64,000 nucleotides of DNA from CAVYPR01 sp963770505 (GCA_963770505.1 CAVYPR010000003.1:62001-126000), one strand, 5' to 3'. Counted from the first letter of the stretch, positions 8,896 to 18,351 are shown. Program-made: numbers and translations. Notes: generated by a model not told the origin, from the sequence alone.

Positions 8896-10169
8896 ACGGC
8901 GGGGCGGGCCCGGCCGGGGGACGGCGGCGGGGAGCCTTCAGCCGCCGACAGCTCCTGGCCGGCTCGGGGGCCGCGGTGGCGGGGCTGGCCGCGGCCGGCG
9001 CGGCGGACCCCGGCGTGGCGGGCGCGGTCGCCCCCGCCCCCGGGCCGGCGGCCAGCGTCCCCTTCTACGGCCCCCACCAGGCCGGCATCGCCACCCCCTC
9101 CCAGGAGCACCTGGTCTTCGCCGCCTACGACCTGGCCACCGACTCGCCCCGGGCGCTGGGGTCGCTCCTCTCGGACTGGACCCGGGCGGCGGCGCGCCTG
9201 GCGGCCGGGGAGCCGCTGGCCGGCGACGACCGGCCCGAGGCCGCGCCGCCCGACACCGGCGAGGCGCTCGGGCTCGGACCGGCCAACCTCACGGTGACCG
9301 TGGGGTTCGGTCCGGGCCTCTTCGACCACCGACTGGGGTTGGGCCACCTGCGCCCGGCCGCCCTGGCCGACCTCCCGGCCTTCCCCCTCGACGCGCTCGA
9401 CCCGTCCCTGAGCGGCGGGGACCTGTGCGTCCAGGCCTGCGCCGACGACCCCCAGGTGGCCTTCCACGCCGTGCACAACCTGACCCGCCTGGCCCTGGGG
9501 ACGGCCACGTTGCGCTACACCCAGCTGGGGTTCGGGATGCGCTCGCCGGGCACGGTGGACGGCGGGCCGCAGACGCCGCGCAACCTGCTGGGCTTCCACG
9601 ACGGGACGGCCAACCGCCAGGTGCTCGATCCCGGGGCGCTCGAACAAACCGTGTGGGTGGAGGAGGGGGGCGACCAGCCGTGGATGGCCGCCGGCACCTA
9701 CCTCGTGGCCCGCCGCATCCGCATCTACCTCGAGGCCTGGGCGCGCACCTCCCTCGAGGACCAGGAGGCCGCCGTCGGCCGGCAGAAGGTGTCGGGCGCC
9801 CCGCTCGGCGGGCGCAACCAGTTCGACCAGCTGGACCTCGAGGCCAACGGGCCGGGCGGGCTGCCGATCATCCCGGCGACGGCCCACGTCCGGCTGGCCG
9901 CGGCGGCGCGGAACCACGGGGCGCAGATCCTGCGGCGCAGCTTCAACTTCGCCGACGGGGTCGACCCGCTGACCGGCGAGCTCGACGCCGGCCTCTACTT
10001 CATCTGCTTCCAGCGCGACCCGGCCCGGGGGTTCGTGCCGATCCAGCAGAACCTGGCGTCCGACGCCCTCACCGGTGGCTACCTGCTCCACACCTCGAGC
10101 GCCGTGTTCGCCTGCCCGCCGGGTCTGACCGAGGGCACCCACTGGGGAGAGGTGCTCGGCCTCCGCTGA
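8892..10169 (+). CDS. efeB: EfeB-like Tat-exported DyP-type heme peroxidase
   Basis: Protein of about 425 residues starting at GTG 8892 inside the efeO stop. The N-terminus carries a twin-arginine signal (SRRQLLAGSGAAV) and an Ala-rich h-region, so it is exported folded, presumably with heme. The DyP motif is GFHDGTANRQV, with the distal Asp, and the conserved C-terminal QRDPARGFVPIQ block of EfeB/DyP proteins is present. EfeB has been proposed to act on extracellular heme or to oxidise ferrous iron for the Efe system. Coupling to an M75 protein supports an iron role, although the permease is missing here and may be encoded elsewhere. Confidence 0.88.
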   Translation: MNGGAGPAGGRRRGAFSRRQLLAGSGAAVAGLAAAGAADPGVAGAVAPAPGPAASVPFYGPHQAGIATPSQEHLVFAAYDLATDSPRALGSLLSDWTRAAARLAAGEPLAGDDRPEAAPPDTGEALGLGPANLTVTVGFGPGLFDHRLGLGHLRPAALADLPAFPLDALDPSLSGGDLCVQACADDPQVAFHAVHNLTRLALGTATLRYTQLGFGMRSPGTVDGGPQTPRNLLGFHDGTANRQVLDPGALEQTVWVEEGGDQPWMAAGTYLVARRIRIYLEAWARTSLEDQEAAVGRQKVSGAPLGGRNQFDQLDLEANGPGGLPIIPATAHVRLAAAARNHGAQILRRSFNFADGVDPLTGELDAGLYFICFQRDPARGFVPIQQNLASDALTGGYLLHTSSAVFACPPGLTEGTHWGEVLGLR

Positions 10170-10334
10170 GCGCGGTCGTCGGGGAGGTGGGGGCGGGCCC
10201 GGCGCACGGGAAGCCGCGGCGAGCCCCACGCCGCTCGACGTCTCGTCTCGCCCCTGGCCCGCGCCCCACCGGCCGCCGGCGAGCACGACCGCCCCGGGGG
10301 TGCGCCCTTGACCGCCGCAGGAACCGGCGCGACC

Positions 10335-11198
10335 ATGCGATCGACCGAGAGTCGGCTCGAGGGCGGGAGGTCTTCCCCCCAAGGACATGGCCGCGCCGGG
10401 GAGGACGCGAGGGTGCAGGACCAGGATGTGAGCTCGCCGGACCGCAGGGACCATCGGCCGACCGGTCGGCTCGGCCGTGGCGTACCGCCGCGCCGCCGGG
10501 GCACCGCGCCCTCGCGGGGCATCGGGGTCCCCCGGTGGACGGTGGCCGCCGCCGGCGCCGCGCCGGCGCTGCTCGTCGTCGGCTTCTTTGTGGCGGCGAC
10601 GCTCCAGCCGGTCTCCTACGACCCCCTGCGCGACACCATCAGCGCCCTGGCGGCCCGAGGCGCAGCCGACCCATGGGTGATGTCGGCCGTGCTGGTGTCG
10701 CTCGGGGCCTGCTATCTGGTAACCGCACTGGGGCTGCGGCCGGCGCGGCGCACCGGGCGCCTGCTGCTCGCCGGTGGAGGCGTGGCGACCCTTTCCATCG
10801 CGGCCTTTCCGACGCCGCTCCACGGCTACTCACGGGCGCACGCCGTCGCCGTGATCGCCGCCTGCGCCACCATGTGTGTGTGGCCGGTACTGGCCGCGCA
10901 TCGACAGCATCGAGCACGCGTGCTGCGACTCGGTCCGAACGTCGCCGTCTCCGCCGTCACCTTGGGTCTCATCACGTGGTTCATGCTCGAGATGGGCGGC
11001 GCCGACCTGGGGCTGGCCGAGCGCTGCGCCGCGGTGGTGCCTGCGCTCTGGCTGCTTCCGGTGGCCTTGGGGGCCCGCCGGTCGTATCTCTCGAAGGCCG
11101 CCGCCGACCTCGACGGCGGCGCGCCGGTTGCCGTCGGTCCACGCAGGTTCGCGGACGTCGACGGCGGCTACGAGACACGCCGGGCCGCAGCCACGTGA
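10335..11198 (+). CDS. DUF998-family membrane protein
   Basis: Integral membrane protein of about 287 residues with six likely helices after a long, charged, probably cytoplasmic N-terminus. The family is recognised from the first-helix exit PLRDTISALAARGAADPWVM, the AFPTPLHGYSRAHAVAV segment between helices 3 and 4, and overall spacing. The start is uncertain: TTG at 10308, ATG at 10335, or a later codon nearer the first helix. Biochemical function of DUF998 proteins is not established. The gene stands alone, about 160 bases after efeB, with a convergent dioxygenase downstream. Confidence 0.62.
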   Translation: MRSTESRLEGGRSSPQGHGRAGEDARVQDQDVSSPDRRDHRPTGRLGRGVPPRRRGTAPSRGIGVPRWTVAAAGAAPALLVVGFFVAATLQPVSYDPLRDTISALAARGAADPWVMSAVLVSLGACYLVTALGLRPARRTGRLLLAGGGVATLSIAAFPTPLHGYSRAHAVAVIAACATMCVWPVLAAHRQHRARVLRLGPNVAVSAVTLGLITWFMLEMGGADLGLAERCAAVVPALWLLPVALGARRSYLSKAAADLDGGAPVAVGPRRFADVDGGYETRRAAAT

Positions 11199-11293
11199 CC
11201 CAGGCGCCGTTTGGGTGACGTTGGCGCCGCGAGGGCGGCGCGGGGCAGGCCGTCACCTGCGGCGAGGGCGGGCAGCTCCCCGTGCGGTGGGGC

Positions 11294-12145
11294 TCAGGGT
11301 CGGGGCATGGCCGGGCCGTAGGGCCGGTCGCCCCGCAGCGTCACCCGGTGGCCGAGCCGGGGGGCGTCGCCGTAGTCGTCCAGGGCGTAGTGGAGGGTGG
11401 CGCGGTTGTCCCAGAAGGCGAGCGAGCCGGGCCGCCAGCGGAACCGGACGGTGTACTCGGGCTTCTCGCAGTGGTGGTAGAGCATCTCCAAGATGGCGTT
11501 GGACTCGATCTTGGACAGGCCGAGCAGGGTCTGGGTGAAGTGGCCGTTGACGAAGAGCCCCTTGCGGCCGTTCTCGGGGTGGGTGCGCACCACCGGGTGG
11601 AGGGCGGGGCGCAGCGTCTGGCGGAACTCGCCGTCCCACTCGTAGCCGCCCATGGCCTCCACGTCGGCGGCGAACCACGGGTCGTGGTGGATGGCCAGCA
11701 GCTCGTCGCACATCTTGCGCACCGGCTCGGCCAGCCCGTCGTAGGCGTCCTGCAGGCTGGCCCACATCGTGTCGCCGCCGACGTCGGGGACCTCGAGCAT
11801 GTAGAGGATCGACCCGAAGGGAGGGGTGTCGAGGAAGGTCACGTCGGTGTGCCACCAGTTGGCCCGGTCCTTCTGGCTGTCGATGGCCAGCACCTCGGGG
11901 TGGCCTTCGATGTGCTTGATCACCGGGTGGCCCTCGGTGACCACCCCGAACTGCCGGGCGAAGTCGGCCTGCTGCTCGGGGGTGAGCTCCTGGTCCCGGA
12001 AGAAGACCACGTGGTAGCGGTTGAGGGTGGCCCGCACGGCGGCCGTCGCCTCCTCGCCCAGCGGCCGGGAGAGGTCGACCCCGGCGATCTCGGCCCCGAT
12101 CAGCGGGGAGAGCGGGCGGACGTCGAGCTGCGAGGAGGTCACCAT
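11294..12145 (-). CDS. TauD/TfdA-type 2-oxoglutarate-dependent dioxygenase
   Basis: Non-heme iron oxygenase of 283 residues. The HxD facial pair is WWHTDVTF, and the distal His and 2-oxoglutarate Arg lie in LGHRVTLRG near the C-terminus. The opening LSPLIGAEIAGVDLS and the FFRDQELTPEQQ segment are typical of the family. Members couple oxidation of 2-oxoglutarate to hydroxylation of taurine, other sulfonates, sulfate esters or aryloxyacids, and substrate cannot be called from sequence. ATG 12145 was chosen; a longer frame upstream runs antisense through the next gene. The hydrolase gene at 12296 is divergent. Confidence 0.85.
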   Translation of the reverse strand: MVTSSQLDVRPLSPLIGAEIAGVDLSRPLGEEATAAVRATLNRYHVVFFRDQELTPEQQADFARQFGVVTEGHPVIKHIEGHPEVLAIDSQKDRANWWHTDVTFLDTPPFGSILYMLEVPDVGGDTMWASLQDAYDGLAEPVRKMCDELLAIHHDPWFAADVEAMGGYEWDGEFRQTLRPALHPVVRTHPENGRKGLFVNGHFTQTLLGLSKIESNAILEMLYHHCEKPEYTVRFRWRPGSLAFWDNRATLHYALDDYGDAPRLGHRVTLRGDRPYGPAMPRP

Positions 12146-12295
12146 GGCACCAGTGTGCCCCAGTGCCGGTCCGGGCTCAACCAGCTCGCGCCGGTGTCCC
12201 TCCCCCTGCGACCTCCTAAGTTGGGGGCCGCAGGGCGGCCCCGGGAACCGGGCGCCGTGGAGCCGGGCCGTGGGGCGCCGGGGAATGGAGCGCAG

Positions 12296-13387
12296 GTGAC
12301 AGGGGACACGGCCACGACCGACACCGCCGGGGAGCAGGCCGCGACGCCGGCCCCGCCGACCACCGGGCGGCGCAAGCGCAACTACTCGCCGTGGTTCCAG
12401 TGGATGACCTGGCTGATGGCCACGGGCCACGAGGACCCGCTCAACCTGGCCGACCCCGCCGGCTTCGAGGCCTGGCGGGACCGCCGCTGGCGGCGGCTGA
12501 CCGAGCTGCTGGGGCCGTTGCCGGTGCGGGTGCCGCCCGACGTCGAGACCCTCGAGTCGGTCCAGTGCGACGGCTACCGCCGCGAGAAGGTCGTCTTCGA
12601 CACCGAGAGCACGATGTCGGTCCCCGCCTACCTGCTGGTGCCCGACCACCGCCAGCTCCCCGGCCCGGCCGTCCTGGCCATCCACGGGCACGGCCCGGGG
12701 AAGTCCCAGGTGGTCGGGCTCGAGCACACCGAGATGCCCAACGCCGACTACGGGCTGCAGCTGGTGCGGCGGGGCTACGTGGTGCTCGCCCCCGACCTTC
12801 GCTGCTTCGGCGAGCGGGCGGACTGGAACCCGCCCGACCACTACGGCTGCGACACCAACCTGGTGCACGCGGTGATGGCCGGCTGGCGCCCGCTCACCCA
12901 GAACCTCTGGGACCTCGGGCGCTGCCTCGACGTGCTGGGCGACCACCCGCTGGTCGACCCGGCCCGCATGGGGGCGGTCGGCCTCTCCTACGGCGGGACC
13001 ATGACCCTCTTCTTGGCCGCCACCGACCCCCGGGTGTCGGCCGCGGTGGTGAGCGGCTTCTTCTCCTCGTGGGCCGAGTCGCACCGCGTGCCGTGGAACA
13101 TGTGCGGCTCCCAGGTCCTGCCGGGGATGCTCGGCCGCCTCGAGCACGTCGACCTGGGGGCCATGATCGCCCCCCGGCCGCTGCTGGTGGAGACCGGCAC
13201 CCAGGACATGCTGTTCCCCCTGGGCGCGGCCAGCGCCTCGATGGTCCAGCTCCGCGCCGTCTATGCCCGGTACGGCGCGGCCGACCGGCTCCACCACGAC
13301 GTCTTCCACGGCGACCACCGCTGGCACGGGGACGCGGCCTACCCCTTCTTGGACCACTGGCTCGGCCACACCCCGGCGCCCGCCTGA
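12296..13387 (+). CDS. Alpha/beta hydrolase, acetyl-xylan-esterase/dienelactone-hydrolase-like
   Basis: Cytoplasmic hydrolase of 363 residues without a signal peptide. The nucleophile elbow is GLSYGG, the acidic residue is probably in ETGTQDMLFP, and the histidine lies in the C-terminal HGDHRWHGD. An N-terminal helical cap precedes the core, and the AIHGHGPGKSQVVGL oxyanion region is present, as in large esterase-type hydrolases. The GTG at 12296 is preceded by GGAG. An upstream extension of the frame runs antisense to the TauD gene and is not credible. The substrate is unknown. Confidence 0.8.
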   Translation: MTGDTATTDTAGEQAATPAPPTTGRRKRNYSPWFQWMTWLMATGHEDPLNLADPAGFEAWRDRRWRRLTELLGPLPVRVPPDVETLESVQCDGYRREKVVFDTESTMSVPAYLLVPDHRQLPGPAVLAIHGHGPGKSQVVGLEHTEMPNADYGLQLVRRGYVVLAPDLRCFGERADWNPPDHYGCDTNLVHAVMAGWRPLTQNLWDLGRCLDVLGDHPLVDPARMGAVGLSYGGTMTLFLAATDPRVSAAVVSGFFSSWAESHRVPWNMCGSQVLPGMLGRLEHVDLGAMIAPRPLLVETGTQDMLFPLGAASASMVQLRAVYARYGAADRLHHDVFHGDHRWHGDAAYPFLDHWLGHTPAPA

Positions 13388-13390
13388 CCC

Positions 13391-13410
13391 CGCCGACCGG
13401 CCTGTCGGCG
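13391..13410 (+). terminator. Candidate GC hairpin terminator
   Basis: A perfect 7-bp stem, CGCCGAC and GTCGGCG, with a 6-base loop begins 4 bases after the hydrolase stop. There is no T-run, so it may slow rather than end transcription, or serve as an mRNA 3' end. Confidence 0.35.
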
Positions 13411-13455
13411 AAGCCCCCGGACGCACCGGGCCGCAGGGTCGGGGAGACTGGGCCC

Positions 13456-14410
13456 GTGCGCCAGGTCCCCGCCCCCGACGAGGCCGCCCTCAAGGCCGCG
13501 GCCGAGGTGGTGGGCCGCTACCTCGCCCCCACGCCGGTGGTGGCGTGCCCGGCCCTGGGCGAGGGGACCGTGCTCAAGCTCGAGACGCTCCAGCCGACCG
13601 GGTCGTTCAAGGTGCGCGGCGCCCTGGCCGCGGTGGCCGCGGCGGTGGGGCGCGACCCGGGGGTCGAGCTGGTGGCCGCCTCGGCCGGCAACCACGGCCT
13701 GGGCGTGGCCTACGCCGCCGGCCGGCTGGGCGTCGGGGCCACCGTCGTGGTGGCCGAGAACGCCTCGCCGGTCAAGGTGCGCGCCCTCGAGGGCTACGGC
13801 GTCACCCTGGTGCGCCGGGGCCGCAGCTACGACGAGGCCGAGGCCCACGCCCTCGAGCTGGCCCGGCGCACCGGCGGCCATTTCATCTCCCCCTACAACG
13901 ACCCCGACGTCATCGCCGGCCAGGCCAGCCTGGCCACCGAGCTGGCCGGCCAGGTCCCCGGGGCGCGGACCCTGGTGGTGCCGGTGGGGGGAGGGGGGCT
14001 CCTCTCGGGGGTGGCCCTGGCCACCGGAGCCTCCGAGCTGGCCATCGTGGGCGTCGAGCCCGAGGTCTCGGCGGCCATGACCGCGGCGCTGGGCGCCGGC
14101 CGGGCGGTGCCCGTCGCCACGGGCCAGACCATCGCCGACGGCCTGGCCGGCAGCATCGAGGAGGGGTCGGTGACCGTGGAGATCGCCCTGCGCCACCACG
14201 TCGAGATGGTGACGGTCTCCGAGGCCGAGCTGGTGGCCGCGGTGCGGTTCCTCGCCACCGAGGTGGGGCTGGTGGCCGAGGGGGCGGGCGCCGCCGCCGT
14301 GGCGGCCTGGCGCGCCGGCCGGGCGGCGGCCGAGTGGCGGCCCGTCGGTCGTGGTGGTGACCGGGCGCAACATCGACCCGGCGCGGCTCGCCTCGATCCT
14401 GTCGGGGTGA
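13456..14410 (+). CDS. Threonine/serine dehydratase-like PLP enzyme (apparent +1 frameshift near the 3' end)
   Basis: Fold-type II PLP enzyme, about 317 residues if corrected. The PLP lysine is in PTGSFKVRG (about K52). Further family features are the ASAGNHGLGVAYAA substrate loop and the phosphate loop VGGGGLLSG. Members deaminate threonine or serine, or racemise serine. The reading frame breaks within the GGCCC run at 14339-14343: in the +1 frame the expected ending VVVTGRNIDPARLASILSG appears and stops at 14410. Read without correction, the frame runs on into the downstream hydrolase and gives a false 600-residue fusion. One surplus base, probably a sequencing error, explains both facts. 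Start is GTG 13456. Confidence 0.82.
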
Positions 14411-14466
14411 GCCCGGGCACCGGACGCGGACCTGCCGCCGGAGGCGGCCGTCGAGAGGAGGGTGAG

Positions 14467-15285
14467 GTGCAGGCAGTCGAGCTGGACGGGGCGACCATCG
14501 CCTACGAGGTGGCCGGGGACGGCGAGCCGCTGGTGCTGGTGGCCGGGTGCGGACAGCCGGCCGCGGCGTGGCAGACCCGCCTCGGGCCGCGGCTGGTGGC
14601 CGCCGGCTACAAGGTGATCACCTTCGACAACCGGGGCGTGGAGCCCTCGTCGTCGCCCAAGGGCCCCTACTCGGTCGAACAGATGGCCGGTGACGCCCTC
14701 GGCCTCCTCGACCACCTGGGCCTGGGCGGCCCGGTGCGCCTGGCCGGCCACTCGATGGGGGGGTGGATCGTCGAGACCCTGGTCGAGCACCACCCCGACC
14801 GGGTGCTGGGCGCCGCCCTGATGGGCTCGGCCAACGCCCCGACGGCCTGGGAGAAGGCGATCACCACGGTCGAGCGCGACCTGTCGCGCGACTACCCCGA
14901 CCTGCCCCGCCTCTACTACGCCACCGAGACCATCCGCTACCTGCCCATCGCCGACGTCCAGGACGACGGGGTGGTCTCGGCCTGGCTGGCCCTCATCGCC
15001 GACCTGCCGCCGTGGCCCAACCCCGGACGGCTGGGGCAGTACGAGGCGTGCCTGGCCTGGTCGACCGACCCCGCCCGCACCAGGGCCTGGCCCTCGTTCA
15101 GCGTGCCCTGCCTGGTCGTGGCCTTCGAGCACGACGTGGACTCCCCTCCGAAGAAGGCCCGGGTGGCGGCCGAGACGATCCCCGGGGCCCGCTACGTGGA
15201 GGTGGCCGGGGCCGGCCACCTCGGGTTCCTCACCCACGCCGACCAGGTGGCCGACGCCCTCATCGGGTTCTTCGCCGGCCTGTGA
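14467..15285 (+). CDS. Alpha/beta hydrolase (3-oxoadipate-enol-lactonase-like)
   Basis: Hydrolase of 272 residues with the nucleophile elbow GHSMGG, an oxyanion HG-equivalent region VAGCGQ, an FDNRGVEPSSSP strand-loop, a probable acid in FEHDVDSPP, and the terminal histidine in GAGHLGF. GTG 14467 follows GAGGAGGGTGA at good spacing. The frame is open upstream only because the preceding dehydratase carries an indel. The family includes enol-lactonases, haloperoxidase-like and C-C bond hydrolases; the substrate is not inferable. It converges with the oxidoreductase gene. Confidence 0.83.
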   Translation: MQAVELDGATIAYEVAGDGEPLVLVAGCGQPAAAWQTRLGPRLVAAGYKVITFDNRGVEPSSSPKGPYSVEQMAGDALGLLDHLGLGGPVRLAGHSMGGWIVETLVEHHPDRVLGAALMGSANAPTAWEKAITTVERDLSRDYPDLPRLYYATETIRYLPIADVQDDGVVSAWLALIADLPPWPNPGRLGQYEACLAWSTDPARTRAWPSFSVPCLVVAFEHDVDSPPKKARVAAETIPGARYVEVAGAGHLGFLTHADQVADALIGFFAGL

Positions 15286-15298
15286 GCGGCGGCGCCCC

Positions 15299-16402
15299 CT
15301 ACCAGTCGGCCCAGCCCACGGGGGAGACCGACCCGGTGATGGAGGCCGGGTCGACCGGGTGGCGCGAGTCCGAGGCAGCGTAGACGGCGAAGCAGAGCTG
15401 GAGGACCTTGATGGCCGACGCCGGCGACATGTCGGCCGGGGTGCCGGCCAGCAGCGAGTCGACGAAGTGGGCCGACGAGCGGACGAAGCCGCTCTTCCAG
15501 TCGGCGTCGATGTCGGTGAACTCGGTGGTGGTGCACTCGTGGTCCTTGCCGCGGTAGAGGACGACGGGGGGGAGGTCCAGCATCTCGCCGGTGGCCCGGG
15601 TGACCCAGACGAACCCCTCGTCCCCCTGGACCTCGAAGAACTCGTCGGCCCCGTAGTAGCGCGACCGCAGGTACATCTGGGGCGCGTAGGCGACCTCCAT
15701 GGTGCCCAGCAGTCCGGGGTCCTCGTACTCGAAGATCGCCTCGCAGGGCTCGAAGAACAGGTCCCGGCGGCGCACCACCGACTGGACCGAGACGATGTCC
15801 TGGTCGACGAGCCACAGCGCCATGGCGTACTTGTGGACCATGTCGTCGAAGAGGTGGCCACCGGGGCTGCGCGTGTCCAGCCGCCAGCCGTAGCCCTCGG
15901 GCCGCAGGTTGGCCTGGAAGGCCGAGTCGGTCTGTCCCACCACGGTCTTGATGCGCAGGGCGGTGGGCCGGCCGATGGCCCCCTCGGAGATCAGCTCCTT
16001 GGCCAGCTCCAGCGGCGGGTAGTGGACGAAGCACTCGCTGATGCGCAGGGTCAGCCCGGCGTCGGCGGCGGCGCGCTCCATCTCGACCGCCTCGTCGACG
16101 GAGTTGGCCACCGGCTTTTGCACCGAGATGTGCTTGCCCGCCGAGAGCGCGTCGAGCACCAGCCGGTGGTGGGTGTGGGTCGGCGTCAGCACCTCCAGGG
16201 CGTCGATGTCGGGATCGGCGAAGAGGTGCTCGGGGTCGGTGTAGACCCTCGGCGCCCCCCACCGCTCGGCCGCCTCCTTGGCCACGTCGGCGTCGAGGTC
16301 GCACACCGCCAGCACGTCGCAGTCGGGGTGGGTCAGGTAGCCGGCCACGTTCAGCTCGGCGATGTTGCCCGCCCCCAGGACTCCCAGTCGGACCCGTTCC
16401 AT
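15299..16402 (-). CDS. Gfo/Idh/MocA-family NAD(P)-dependent oxidoreductase
   Basis: Sugar- or polyol-type dehydrogenase of 367 residues. The N-terminal Rossmann fold begins VRLGVLGAGNIAELN. The family EKP motif is present as QKPVA, with a Gln in place of Glu. The C-terminal alpha/beta domain holds GGHLFDDMVHKYAMALWL, with the usual D-x3-H arrangement. Members oxidise sugars, inositols or related alcohols, and some act on non-sugar substrates. A GGGGGAAC stretch precedes ATG 16402. No sugar genes lie nearby, so the substrate is open. Confidence 0.85.
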   Translation of the reverse strand: MERVRLGVLGAGNIAELNVAGYLTHPDCDVLAVCDLDADVAKEAAERWGAPRVYTDPEHLFADPDIDALEVLTPTHTHHRLVLDALSAGKHISVQKPVANSVDEAVEMERAAADAGLTLRISECFVHYPPLELAKELISEGAIGRPTALRIKTVVGQTDSAFQANLRPEGYGWRLDTRSPGGHLFDDMVHKYAMALWLVDQDIVSVQSVVRRRDLFFEPCEAIFEYEDPGLLGTMEVAYAPQMYLRSRYYGADEFFEVQGDEGFVWVTRATGEMLDLPPVVLYRGKDHECTTTEFTDIDADWKSGFVRSSAHFVDSLLAGTPADMSPASAIKVLQLCFAVYAASDSRHPVDPASITGSVSPVGWADW

Positions 16403-16561
16403 GCGCTCGTTCCCCCATCCTCGGCGGGCCCTCGGGCGGTCGGCGTGCCGTTCTTGGTTCGCCCGTCGGGCGCCGCGCCCGGCGCCCCGTCGTCTCGTCG
16501 TCTCGTCCGCCGCCCAGACGATAGCCAGCGCCGCCGCCGCCTGACGAACCGGCCCCGGCGG

Positions 16562-16931
16562 TCAGCCCCGGTCCTGCTGGAGCTCGACCGTGTTGCCGGC
16601 GGGGTCGACGATCCAGATCTGCACCACGTCGCCCGGCTGGACGGCCCGCTCGTAGGCGATGCCCCGCGCCTCGAGCTCGGCCACCGCGGCCTCGAGGTCG
16701 TCCACCCCCAGGCAGAAGTGGGGGCCGGTGGGGTCGATGCCCTCCCCGGCCATGGGGGCGTCGACGAGGTGGACCTGGCCGTCGCCGGCGGTGAACCAGC
16801 GGCCGCCGACGCCGGGGATCTCCGGCCGCTCGGCCCGCACCATGCCCAGGAGCTCGGCGTAGAAGCGGTCGGTGTCCGACAGCGAGCCGGCCACGTTGAC
16901 CGACGCGTGCAGGATGCGGTTCACCTTCATC
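16562..16931 (-). CDS. VOC-family (glyoxalase/bleomycin-resistance-like) protein
   Basis: Small protein of 122 residues with the beta-alpha-beta3 VOC layout: N-terminal RILHASVNVAGS (first metal ligand His), central PHFCLGVDDLEAAVAEL, and C-terminal VDPAGNTVELQQ with the Glu ligand. ATG 16931 is preceded by GAGAGGAGCG as Shine-Dalgarno, and a TAGCGT -10-like box lies further upstream. Such proteins act as lyases, dioxygenases, epimerases or binding proteins, and none can be preferred here. It lies between an oxidoreductase and a CoA-transferase on the same strand. Confidence 0.8.
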
Positions 16932-17118
16932 GGTCGCTCCTCTCGCCCCGCGCCCGGCGCGGCCCGGGCGACGCTACCCCGGCGTGTGACCTTCTGCCGT
17001 GTCCCGTCGCAGGTCGTCCACGGTAATCTCGGGCTGCCGGCACCAGGTCGCGGCTCCTGCACCCCCCCGCAAGGCCGTGACCTTGTGCCGGCCTACCTCT
17101 GGGCCGCACCACACCGCC

Positions 17119-18351
17119 TCAGCCGAAGGCCCCCGCCTCGCGGGCCTCGGCGACTCGGTGCTCCTCCCAACCGAGCACCTCGTGCAGCACGGTGGCCGAG
17201 TGCTGGCCGACGCTCGGGGCGCGGGTCGGGCGGGGGAGCGTCTCGCCCACGAATTTGAGCGGGCCCGGGAGCTCGTCGGCGCCCAGCTCCTCTTTGGGGT
17301 AGAGGGTGAAGCGCGCCCGGAACTGGGGGTCGTCCACCACGGTCTGCGGCGTGTTGACCGGGGCGATGGGGGTGTTCGCCCGCCCGCCGAGCTCGAGCCA
17401 CTCCTCCGCCGTCTTGGTGGCGAAGATGGCCTTCAGCTCGGCCTGGAGCTCGCGGTTGCCCCGGGCGTGGTCGGCGAAGGTCGACCCCGGCCAGCGCTCG
17501 AAGAGGTCCGGCCGGCCCACCGCCCCGCAGAAGTTCTTCCAGAACGCCTGCTCGGACGCCATGAAGAGGACGTGGCGGCCGTCGGAGGCCTCGTAGACCT
17601 GGTAGCGGACGCCCTCCTTCATGCCGGCCGTGCCCGGCGCCCGGCGCTCGTAGCCGTCGGCCTTGTTGCCGGTCACCTCGTTCTCGGGCCGGCGGTAGGC
17701 GAGCCAGGTCTCCGAGCGGTACCAGTCCATGGCCGCCGCCGCGTCGGACTGGGCGATCTCGAGGTGCGACCCCTCGCCGGTCTGCCGGGCGCGGATCACC
17801 GCGGCGAGGATGCCGAGGGCCCCGAAGAGCGGCCCGGCGTGGATGCCGATGGAGGCGTGCTCGGCCAGGTACGGGTAGCCCTCCTCGTCGTGGGCGACGT
17901 TCACGATGCCGGCCCAGGTGTCGAAGGCGATGCCGTGGGCCGGGAAGTCCTTGTAGGGGCCGGTCATGCCGTACCCCGAGATGGTGCAGAAGACGACGCG
18001 CGGGTTGACCGCCCGCAGGTCCTCGTAGCCCAGACCCCGTCGGGCCAGGCCCCCGGGCCGCATCGCCTCGACGACCACGTCGGCCTTGGCGGCCAGCTCC
18101 CGGAAGACCGACACCCCGGCCTCGGTGCGCAGGTCCAGGACCAGGCTCTCCTTCCCCCGGTTGATGTGCAGGTGCATGAGGGAGACGCCCTCGACGATGG
18201 GCCAGGTCATCTCGCGGATGTAGTCGCCCGACGGCGGCTCGACCTTCACCACCCGGGCGCCCAGGTCGACCAGGGGCATGGTGATGGCCGCCGGCCCGAG
18301 GGCCGAGGCCTCGATCACCAGGATGCCGTCGAGGGGTGGTGCCGTGGTCAT
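17119..18351 (-). CDS. CaiB/BaiF-family (type III) CoA-transferase
   Basis: Family III CoA-transferase of 410 residues, which moves CoA between carboxylic acids or isomerises acyl-CoAs. It starts PLDGILVIEASALGPAA, has the RGKESLVLDLRTEAG and FCTISGYGMTGPYKD signatures, and the catalytic Asp is expected in IAQSDAAAAMDW. ATG 18351 follows GAGGAG, with a TACGAT -10-like box about 26-31 bases upstream. The neighbouring nitronate-monooxygenase gene lies upstream on the same strand. A second member of the family lies at 47529, but substrates of neither can be read from sequence. Confidence 0.88.
   Translation of the reverse strand: MTTAPPLDGILVIEASALGPAAITMPLVDLGARVVKVEPPSGDYIREMTWPIVEGVSLMHLHINRGKESLVLDLRTEAGVSVFRELAAKADVVVEAMRPGGLARRGLGYEDLRAVNPRVVFCTISGYGMTGPYKDFPAHGIAFDTWAGIVNVAHDEEGYPYLAEHASIGIHAGPLFGALGILAAVIRARQTGEGSHLEIAQSDAAAAMDWYRSETWLAYRRPENEVTGNKADGYERRAPGTAGMKEGVRYQVYEASDGRHVLFMASEQAFWKNFCGAVGRPDLFERWPGSTFADHARGNRELQAELKAIFATKTAEEWLELGGRANTPIAPVNTPQTVVDDPQFRARFTLYPKEELGADELPGPLKFVGETLPRPTRAPSVGQHSATVLHEVLGWEEHRVAEAREAGAFG

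Noticed and set aside
12391..15285. A 964-codon open frame joining the dehydratase to the downstream hydrolase
   Set aside because: It also runs out of frame through the 12296 hydrolase. The fusion exists only because of the one-base insertion near 14340; the hydrolase has its own GTG and Shine-Dalgarno.
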